6,445 bases of DNA from Candidatus Auribacterota bacterium. GTDB taxonomy: Bacteria; Auribacterota; JAFGBW01; JAFGJP01. Shown piece after piece: positions 1-4,894 of the stretch; within the stretch, counting starts at the first letter, position 1, and each line of letters starts with the position of its first letter. The notes under the pieces were generated by a model. It did not search any database and was not told where the DNA came from. It saw nothing but the letters and a program-made list of their open reading frames with translations. The position numbers and the translations under genes were made by a program. The DNA lies in the NCBI GenBank assembly GCA_016929035.1, contig JAFGJP010000027.1:1-6445 (forward strand), read 5' to 3'.

Positions 1-202
1 ATACGAAAAGCGGCTCGATATCAGCAGGGAGATCATCGCACCGGAATTCGTGTCCGGGCAGGAAGTCATTGTCGTCACCTACGACGATAAGATCATACAG
101 GGAACGATACTGAAAATCGACGAGGAAAAGATCGAGCTTCTTCTGGATGAAGGCACCTTTGTCGTCAAACGTCAAAACATCAAAATGATCGAAAGAAAAT
201 AG
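1..202 (+). CDS. C-terminal part of a small Sm/Hfq-like beta-barrel protein (5' end outside window)
   Basis: The frame starting at base 2 is open from the window edge to TAG at 200-202 and gives 66 residues of a gene whose start lies outside. The visible part is rich in short beta strands: QEVIVVTYDDKIIQGTILKI, then KIELLLDEG, then TFVVKRQNIKMIERK. This order (strand, 'DKIIQG' turn, strand, strand, 'VKRQNI' strand) resembles the Sm fold of Hfq, where an 'IKLQG' segment is followed by a 'YKHAIS' segment. The resemblance is by eye and at fold level only; other small beta-barrels (SH3-like, PilZ-like) would look similar. The stop codon lies two bases before the start of the phosphatase gene, so the two are almost certainly co-transcribed and probably translationally coupled. 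Codon use matches that of the next gene. I am confident it is coding, much less so about the fold. Confidence 0.7.
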   Translation, partial: YEKRLDISREIIAPEFVSGQEVIVVTYDDKIIQGTILKIDEEKIELLLDEGTFVVKRQNIKMIERK

Positions 203-204
203 TC

Positions 205-1113
205 ATGAAAATCGACTTTCATGCGAAAACGGATATCGGCCTTGTCCGTAAAACCAACGAAGACTCCTACGGTATATCGGAAATGCTGAACCTCTTTATT
301 GTGGCCGACGGCATGGGGGGATACGAGCACGGGAAAGAAGCGAGCCGGACCGTTGTCAACGCCATACGCAGCTTTATTGAAGAAAAGTGCTTCTCCAGCC
401 AATCGGTCAACGAAGAGATCGTTCAGGAAGCCGTCAGCATGGCCAACAGCGCCATACAGAAAAAAGTGAAAGCCCTGCAGAAGGTGAACACGACGACCAA
501 GATGGGGTCCACCCTGGTTCTTCTTGTCCTGAAGCCGACAAAATGCCTCCTCTCCAATGTCGGAGATTCCAGGATCTATCTTTTCAGGGACAACGCTCTT
601 TATCAGAAAACAAAGGACCATTCCCTTCTTCAGGAAAGCACGGATCAAAACATCAACATCGCCGACCTTTCCGGGAACCTGAAAAATGTCATCACGAGGG
701 CCATCGGTGTCGGCGAACAGGTCACGCCCGACTTTTATTACGTCCCTCCGAGGGAAAAAGATATTTTTCTTCTTTCTTCTGACGGGCTCCACTCTCTTGT
801 CAGCGACCGCGAGATCGAGCAGATCATGACAAGCAGCCTTTCGCTGCATGATGCGGCTGACAGGCTTGTTGAAAAAGCCAAGGAAAAAGGCGGCAATGAC
901 AATATCACGATCTGCCTGGTCAAGATTAAGGAGCTTTCCCCAAAAGCCTCTCCCTCTGATTCAACGGTATCTCTTGCCACGCCGCAGGTCGAAAATTCAG
1001 AAAACGCCGTCCTGGAAAAAATAACCCGCCAGGACTGGATGATCATCTTTTTTATTTTTATATTTTTAGTTCTTGTTTCAAGCTTTTATTATATGATGAT
1101 ATTTAAAATATGA
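205..1113 (+). CDS. PP2C-family Ser/Thr protein phosphatase with C-terminal membrane anchor
   Basis: The 302-residue product is a metal-dependent (PPM/PP2C) phosphatase that removes phosphate from Ser/Thr residues, related to bacterial PrpC, Stp and PstP. The expected motifs occur in order: VRKTNEDSYG (14-23), VADGMGGYEHG (33-43, with metal-ligand Asp35/Gly36), GSTLVLLVL (101-109), NVGDSRIYLFR (118-128), TKDHS (136-140), ITRAIG (163-168), LLSSDGL (189-195, Asp193) and GGNDNIT (229-235, Asp232). All acidic metal ligands are present, so it should be active. The catalytic domain of about 240 residues is full length. A Ser/Thr-rich linker (about 242-276) then leads to one very hydrophobic helix (about 278-298) at the extreme C terminus, implying a tail-anchored protein with its catalytic domain in the cytoplasm. 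It starts two bases after the upstream stop and its own stop overlaps the next start (ATGA, 1110-1113). No partner kinase or FHA protein is visible here. Its link to the pilus genes is inferred from the operon. Confidence 0.96.
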   Translation: MKIDFHAKTDIGLVRKTNEDSYGISEMLNLFIVADGMGGYEHGKEASRTVVNAIRSFIEEKCFSSQSVNEEIVQEAVSMANSAIQKKVKALQKVNTTTKMGSTLVLLVLKPTKCLLSNVGDSRIYLFRDNALYQKTKDHSLLQESTDQNINIADLSGNLKNVITRAIGVGEQVTPDFYYVPPREKDIFLLSSDGLHSLVSDREIEQIMTSSLSLHDAADRLVEKAKEKGGNDNITICLVKIKELSPKASPSDSTVSLATPQVENSENAVLEKITRQDWMIIFFIFIFLVLVSSFYYMMIFKI

Positions 1114-1628
1114 AGAAACTCGCCGCATTTTTAAAAGAAACAAGGGCTCAGGCCATGGTCGAATCGGCCATTGTCCTGCCGCTTTTCCTGACCATCGTTT
1201 TCGGCATTATGCAGATGGCCCTTGTTTTCAATGCAAAATTCATTCTCAATTATGCTGCTTATACAGCCTGCCGGATAGGCATTGTGACCGGCTCTGACCA
1301 GTCCAAGATGAAAGAAGGAGCCCAGATCGTCTGCACCGGCCTGGAAAAGCCCGGGATCAGCCCTAACGTCAACACCCTCATCTGGAATTACTATACACAA
1401 AAATTTAAGGTGCAAAACGCCATGACCATGACCGTGGATAACCCTGTGGAAGGTGTTCTTCACGTGACGCTGGAATACCAGTTCAACCTGATCATCCCTT
1501 TTGGCAATGCCGTGATCTACACAATCTTGAATTTCCGGCCGGATTATAAAATAGCTGATGAGGAAAAATTTAAAAATGAATACCGCATCCCGATAAGATC
1601 AGAATACCGGATGTGGATTCAGCCTTAG
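1110..1628 (+). CDS. TadE-like minor pilin/pseudopilin
   Basis: The 172-residue protein has the classic TadE-like N-terminus: a short basic leader (MKKLAAFLKETRA), then QAMVESAIVLPLFLTIVFGI and a continuing hydrophobic helix to about residue 40, then NYAAYTACRIGIV, which matches the family's 'AARAGAR'-type post-helix segment. If it is processed like other Tad prepilins, cleavage would fall after Ala13, placing Glu18 at +5; the usual -1 residue is Gly, so Ala here is mildly unusual. The remaining 130 or so residues would be a small periplasmic domain. TadE-family proteins are minor components needed for Flp/Tad pilus assembly in the inner membrane and periplasm. The start codon overlaps the phosphatase stop by four bases (ATGA) and no separate ribosome binding site is evident, so translation is likely coupled. 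A 20-base gap separates it from the TadG-like gene. Confidence 0.88.
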   Translation: MKKLAAFLKETRAQAMVESAIVLPLFLTIVFGIMQMALVFNAKFILNYAAYTACRIGIVTGSDQSKMKEGAQIVCTGLEKPGISPNVNTLIWNYYTQKFKVQNAMTMTVDNPVEGVLHVTLEYQFNLIIPFGNAVIYTILNFRPDYKIADEEKFKNEYRIPIRSEYRMWIQP

Positions 1629-1648
1629 ATCTTTTTTAATGAAGACAT

Positions 1649-2965
1649 ATGGACTTAGTGACAATCAGGAAAAAATTCGGTTCTCTTAACAGCGAGACAG
1701 GCGGCCAGGTCTTTGTCCTTTTTCTCATGGTCGCGGTCGTTCTGGTCATGCTGATAGGCGTTGTCTACAACGTTGGCAACGCCATTGGAGAAAAAAAGAA
1801 GCTGCAGAACCTTGCTGACTGCTGCGCCTATTCGCAGGCTGTCTGGGAAGCGCGGTCGTATAACTACCTGGCCTACACCAATAGAGCCATGATCGCCCAC
1901 TTCTGCACAATATCTTTCTGCGTGGCCATAGGATCATGTGAAGAGCTCTGGAAAAAGCTGAAAGACTACAGCTTTCTTTATGAATGGATACCCTACGGCA
2001 TAGGGCCTCTATTAAAAGCCATTGTCACAGGCGTACATGCCATGTATAAAGCACTGGATACAGTTCTTAATCCTGCTGTGCCTAATATAATAAAAATAGT
2101 CAATCCTATACATCAAGCGGCACAGCTGACCTTTTTCAACTCCATGCGATTGTCTTTACTCGCTTCAGACATTCAAAAGGACCTCATCAAGAGGACGGAA
2201 GAGCTGAATTTCAAGGACTATACCCTGGAGGGCTTTGACAAGCACACGGTGGAGCTCGTCAACCCTTTGTACGCTCTTGGAATAATCAACGAGCAGAACT
2301 ATTCCAACATCGTCAGAAAAGACGGATTTCAGTTTCCTAAAAATTTTAATATGCTGAAGGATTTAATCGAAAAATCCCAGGACAAGTTTGCCGACGGCAA
2401 GCACTTCCCACGGGATATGGCGGCTGAGATCGTTCCCTGGCTCTTCAAGGCCGGCTTTGACGGCACCTGCCAGATCAAGAAGGATAAATTTTACCAGAAA
2501 GACCAGTTCGGCCTCTGGATAAAGTCCTGGTCATGGAGAAAAGGATTCTACTGGAAGACTATTGCCGCTCTGACCGGCGATGATGAATTCAAATATGACC
2601 TGAAGAATTTCCGGTATCCGGTCATGGAAAAAAAGAATAAGATCAAGGGCAGCCCGGGAAGGCGCTCGGTCTGGTCTGTCCTCAAACAGCCGAAAAAAGC
2701 CATAACCCAGTTTCCTGTGATGCTGGGAATAACCGAGCCGGAGGACATCTACGCCATCAGCCGCGCTGAGGTCTATTATAAGCATCCCAGCAAGTCCATT
2801 GGAAAGGATCCATCGCTTTTCAATGCCTACTGGCATGCCAAACTCGCTCCTGTCTATGACGACAGCCTGGAGTACACAACTCTGGACAAAGGGATCTTCT
2901 GGTATTTGATAGCCAATGGATACGTTGGAATCGCTTATGGCTCAGGCATGAAAATATTGCATTAA
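1649..2965 (+). CDS. TadG-like pilus-assembly protein (Tad N-terminal domain, no visible vWA domain)
   Basis: The 438-residue protein begins with a short basic stretch, GGQVFVLFLMVAVVLVMLIG (18-37) as a membrane helix, then KKKLQNLADCCAYSQA (49-64). This is the Tad/TadG N-terminal signature, normally 'R..LQ.AADAAALAGA'; the two cysteines 58-59 replace small residues typical of the family. ARSYNYLAYTNRAMIAH (68-84) and AEVYY...LFNAYWHAKLAPV (about 370-402) resemble segments I recall from long TadG-like proteins of delta-proteobacterial type, although I could not compare them directly. Unlike canonical TadG, no von Willebrand MIDAS (DxSxS) motif is visible. It has no Glu+5 prepilin motif, as expected for TadG. 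A hydrophobic stretch near the C terminus (about 415-434) might be a second membrane segment. The likely role is an inner-membrane or periplasmic component of the Tad apparatus. A weak GAAG lies 5 bases upstream of the chosen ATG; the gene sits between two TadE-like genes. Confidence 0.83.
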   Translation: MDLVTIRKKFGSLNSETGGQVFVLFLMVAVVLVMLIGVVYNVGNAIGEKKKLQNLADCCAYSQAVWEARSYNYLAYTNRAMIAHFCTISFCVAIGSCEELWKKLKDYSFLYEWIPYGIGPLLKAIVTGVHAMYKALDTVLNPAVPNIIKIVNPIHQAAQLTFFNSMRLSLLASDIQKDLIKRTEELNFKDYTLEGFDKHTVELVNPLYALGIINEQNYSNIVRKDGFQFPKNFNMLKDLIEKSQDKFADGKHFPRDMAAEIVPWLFKAGFDGTCQIKKDKFYQKDQFGLWIKSWSWRKGFYWKTIAALTGDDEFKYDLKNFRYPVMEKKNKIKGSPGRRSVWSVLKQPKKAITQFPVMLGITEPEDIYAISRAEVYYKHPSKSIGKDPSLFNAYWHAKLAPVYDDSLEYTTLDKGIFWYLIANGYVGIAYGSGMKILH

Positions 2966-3004
2966 AAAGAATGTTACAAAATATTCTGTCATCGGCATAA
3001 CACA

Positions 3005-3835
3005 ATGAGTCAACATAAAAAGATGAAAAGGTTTTTTAACTCAGCGCACGGCTCGGCCATGGCGGAATTTGTTTATGTCATGCCGATAATGGGCATTCTC
3101 TTTCTTGCCATGTACCAGCTTTATTTGCTGTGCGATGCCAAGCATCGGGTGATTCAAAGCTCGCGCTATGCGGCTTTTGGCAAAGCCTACAGCAAATCTT
3201 ATGATAAGACAAGCCATGCAGACCTGCAAAGTGTCATTGAGAACAATATCCTGGGCAATAATGAACCGGAATACCAGGGGGTGCTCACTTTAAAGAATCT
3301 TGAAATCAATTCAAAGGACTCCTACAAAGCTTCTTCAAGCGGAAACGGGATAATGTTCGGCAATTACCTTGACCCGTTGACTATCCTTTCCCTCAAGGCT
3401 TACGGCCATGCAATCGACGGCGATCTCGACAACAAATATGAGTGCAGGGTGGTCTGCGATTTCAAGCTCAACTATCTTTATCATATCAATGAGCTGACAA
3501 AAATTTTGGGCAGGGATGAGATGGTCATTCCTCCAATTACCCTGGTGGATTCTCTTGTGGTCATTGGAAATGACTGGTCGTCAAAAACAAAAAAAGAGTT
3601 TGCCGGAAGAGTCGGCGTTCCTTCCAGCAAAACTCACTATATCTCTCCTGACAAAGGGCTATGGCTGTATCCCCTTGGAGGGACTATAGGTGCTGTCTTT
3701 ACGACCATCAACAGTATCTTTGGAACGATCTGTGATATGATCGGCTGGCTGTTCTCCGGCGTGGCCGACCCTATTGACCCGAGAGGCGATTACTTTAATG
3801 ATGACAACAGCCACTCGCCTGATTACGTGCATTAA
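3005..3835 (+). CDS. Second TadE-like minor pilin, long form
   Basis: The 276-residue protein has a basic N-terminus (MSQHKKMKRFFNSAHG) followed by SAMAEFVYVMPIMGILFLAM and a hydrophobic helix to about residue 42. Cleavage after Gly16 would place Glu21 at +5, the arrangement described for Tad pseudopilins (G/xxxxE, here followed by Phe). The segment HRVIQSSRYAAFGKAYSKS is the post-helix part found in TadE-like proteins. The rest is longer than in standard TadE proteins (usually under 200 residues) and ends with a hydrophobic, Gly-rich stretch (about 218-253) and a hydrophilic Asp/His-rich tail. Its role is probably a minor pilin or platform partner of the TadE/TadG pair upstream. It follows the TadG-like gene after 39 bases with no promoter evident. 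No convincing ribosome binding site precedes this ATG, and the in-frame ATG at Met7 is no better, so the start is chosen to give a complete basic leader. Confidence 0.8.
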   Translation: MSQHKKMKRFFNSAHGSAMAEFVYVMPIMGILFLAMYQLYLLCDAKHRVIQSSRYAAFGKAYSKSYDKTSHADLQSVIENNILGNNEPEYQGVLTLKNLEINSKDSYKASSSGNGIMFGNYLDPLTILSLKAYGHAIDGDLDNKYECRVVCDFKLNYLYHINELTKILGRDEMVIPPITLVDSLVVIGNDWSSKTKKEFAGRVGVPSSKTHYISPDKGLWLYPLGGTIGAVFTTINSIFGTICDMIGWLFSGVADPIDPRGDYFNDDNSHSPDYVH

Positions 3836-3911
3836 TAAATTTTCTAAACAAATCTTTCTATCATCACTTGTCTCTTGACCTCTTTATCAAGACCCGCTAC
3901 GATAAAGAGCT
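3836..3911 (+). promoter_or_regulatory. Candidate sigma70 promoter with overlapping inverted repeat before the 248-residue protein gene
   Basis: TTGACC (3875-3880) and TACGAT (3898-3903) are separated by exactly 17 bases, a good sigma70-type spacing and match. Transcription would begin near 3910, leaving almost no leader before the ATG at 3912. The same stretch holds a perfect 9-bp inverted repeat, CTCTTTATC (3880-3888) and GATAAAGAG (3901-3909), with a 12-base loop. As DNA this dyad would cover the -10 region like an operator. As RNA from read-through transcription it would sequester the AAAGAG ribosome-binding-like sequence. A smaller alternative stem, TCTTGA (3873-3878) with TCAAGA (3887-3892), is mutually exclusive with it. 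There is no T-run after the stem, so it does not look like an intrinsic terminator. Confidence 0.45.
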
Positions 3912-4658
3912 ATGAAAAGATTTCTCTCCATCTTTTTGATATCGGCCTTTTTCACCGGTGTTTTTCTTTTTGGCTTTCACAAGGGCTATCAGCCAGGGCA
4001 GCAGGAAAATTTCTTAAGCCCGCCGCTTCCGACAGAACTCTTCAGTAAAAATATTCCTTTTCAGAAGTTTTCCGGGGAGAACGAAGAAACATGGGTGTAT
4101 GGGATTAAAACAAAATTCGACGTTCAGGAGCGGGTGAACACGGATATCGTCGAAGCAGCGGGAAAGTTCAAAAAGGATTTTGAAGATGAAGGTTTCCTAT
4201 CGGAAATAATGAACGGCGATTATTTTTACTATGTTTTCGGCGTTTCCACAGACAAGAAATCCGGGAAAAGCGTCACGCTTATAAAAAACGAAGACGATGA
4301 CAGTCTGACCGTCATCTCCTCGACTCATTTTCTGGACGAATCGGACCATGTCCCGCCTGAGCTCCCCCGGAGAATCAAAGAGATCTTCGGATATGTGGAT
4401 CTGAAGACAGCCATTTATTCAAGAACGCCGGAGAGCACGATGCTTGTCTTTCCTTACAACATTTCGCGAACAAAAGCCCTGGACCTCATAACCAGGAAGA
4501 TGAAGGAAATGGGATATGTCCAGGACAGGCCCGGCAGCGGGGCCTATATAAAAAGCAACCTGATGTATTTCATAAGGGGCAGCAGGGAGTGCTTTTTTGA
4601 AGTCAATCCCATAGACAGCTCAAGTGTTAATATACTCACTGTAGAATATCCGAGGTAA
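3912..4658 (+). CDS. Membrane-anchored protein of unknown family with two tandem alpha/beta repeats
   Basis: I do not recognise the family. The 248-residue product starts MKRFLSIFLISAFFTGVFLF, an uncleaved-looking signal anchor (about 4-22) with no clear AxA or lipobox site, so the body is probably periplasmic. The body appears to be two copies of one domain. Half A (about 40-136) runs from LPTELF through helix EAAGKFKKDFEDEGF (81-95) and strand DYFYYVFGVS to SLTVISS. Half B (about 151-247) runs from LPRRIKEIFGYVDL through helix ALDLITRKMKEMGY (189-202) and strand NLMYFIRGS to NILTVEY. The corresponding elements lie 107-113 residues apart. It lies 76 bases after the second TadE-like gene, with its own candidate promoter, and before the pilin-fusion gene. 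Its position suggests a periplasmic accessory protein of the pilus, which is inference only. Base composition still resembles the upstream operon. Confidence 0.8.
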   Translation: MKRFLSIFLISAFFTGVFLFGFHKGYQPGQQENFLSPPLPTELFSKNIPFQKFSGENEETWVYGIKTKFDVQERVNTDIVEAAGKFKKDFEDEGFLSEIMNGDYFYYVFGVSTDKKSGKSVTLIKNEDDDSLTVISSTHFLDESDHVPPELPRRIKEIFGYVDLKTAIYSRTPESTMLVFPYNISRTKALDLITRKMKEMGYVQDRPGSGAYIKSNLMYFIRGSRECFFEVNPIDSSSVNILTVEYPR

Positions 4659-4662
4659 AGCT

Positions 4663-4698
4663 GTTTAGACCGTTAAGTCTGTTATGTCGGTTAAGTCA
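4663..4698. repeat. Four tandem 9-bp repeats, consensus GTTAAGTCN
   Basis: Starting five bases after the stop codon of the preceding gene, four 9-base units follow without gaps at 4663, 4672, 4681 and 4690. Units 2 and 4 are GTTAAGTC plus a variable ninth base, unit 3 differs by one base (GTTATGTC), and unit 1 is more diverged (GTTTAGAC). The outer units can also pair weakly: TTTAGACCG (4664-4672) with CGGTTAAG (4688-4695), with one bulge and one G-U pair. A T-rich run follows about ten bases later, so the array might also act as a weak terminator. The array is short and its role is unknown. Confidence 0.6.
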
Positions 4699-4817
4699 AT
4701 TCCTTATTTTTTCTTTCTTAAAAATGTTCATTTTAAAACCCTCAGTCATTGGATAAAATCCCTCTATTTTTAGATATTTAAATGTAACAAATCGATTCAC
4801 TTTATATGCTTTAATGC

Positions 4818-4846
4818 TTGATTTGTAACGATATATATATTATAAT
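4818..4846 (+). promoter_or_regulatory. Near-consensus sigma70 promoter for the pilin-fusion gene
   Basis: TTGATT (4818-4823) and a perfect TATAAT (4841-4846) are separated by 17 bases, within an alternating AT tract that would melt easily. Initiation is expected near 4853, giving a leader of about 42 bases to the ATG at 4895. This makes the large pilin-like gene a separate transcription unit, expected to be strongly expressed unless repressed. The inverted repeat ACAAATC/GATTTGT, whose right arm overlaps the -35 box, is a possible operator. Confidence 0.7.
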
Positions 4847-4885
4847 TAATATACTGGTTAATAAAATTATTTCATTACTAAAATG

Positions 4886-4893
4886 GGTGAGGG
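4886..4893 (+). promoter_or_regulatory. Ribosome binding site favouring the ATG at 4895
   Basis: GGTGAGGG lies immediately before the ATG at 4895, giving a purine-rich Shine-Dalgarno-like sequence at short spacing. The in-frame ATG at 4883 has only an AT-rich sequence before it and no such site. The second ATG would also give a compact basic prepilin leader. The very short spacing leaves some doubt. Confidence 0.5.
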
Positions 4894-4894
4894 T

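Larger units (their letters stand above)
4659..4894. other. AT-rich intergenic region before the pilin-fusion gene
   Basis: These 236 bases (224 if the upstream ATG at 4883 is used) hold no gene I can support. From the left they contain four tandem 9-bp repeats (4663-4698), a pyrimidine-rich run including TTATTTTTTCTTTCTT (about 4703-4719) that could help end transcription of the upstream gene, a weaker promoter-like pair TTGGAT (4749-4754) and TAGATA (4771-4776) with 16-base spacing, and the near-consensus promoter listed separately. TGTAAC occurs twice (4783-4788 and 4824-4829), and ACAAATC (4787-4793) is the inverse complement of GATTTGT (4820-4826), which overlaps the -35 box. The change in base composition from the upstream genes begins here. 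Confidence 0.6.

Noticed and set aside
172..849. Long open frame on the minus strand opposite the phosphatase gene (225 codons)
   Set aside because: It lies inside the PP2C coding region, whose catalytic motifs are all intact on the + strand, and its translation shows no recognisable domain.
2531..2836. Minus-strand open frames opposite the TadG-like gene
   Set aside because: They are antisense shadows of a gene with family-like motifs on the + strand, and the predicted peptides have no coherent domain pattern.
4831..4850. Alternating AT tract as a microsatellite or origin-like element
   Set aside because: It is short and fully explained as the spacer and -10 region of the promoter; no DnaA boxes or iterons flank it.
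4883..4885. Upstream in-frame ATG as the start of the pilin-fusion gene
   Set aside because: It has no ribosome binding site, whereas GGTGAGGG directly precedes the ATG at 4895, which also gives a normal basic prepilin leader. It remains possible because the difference is only four residues.
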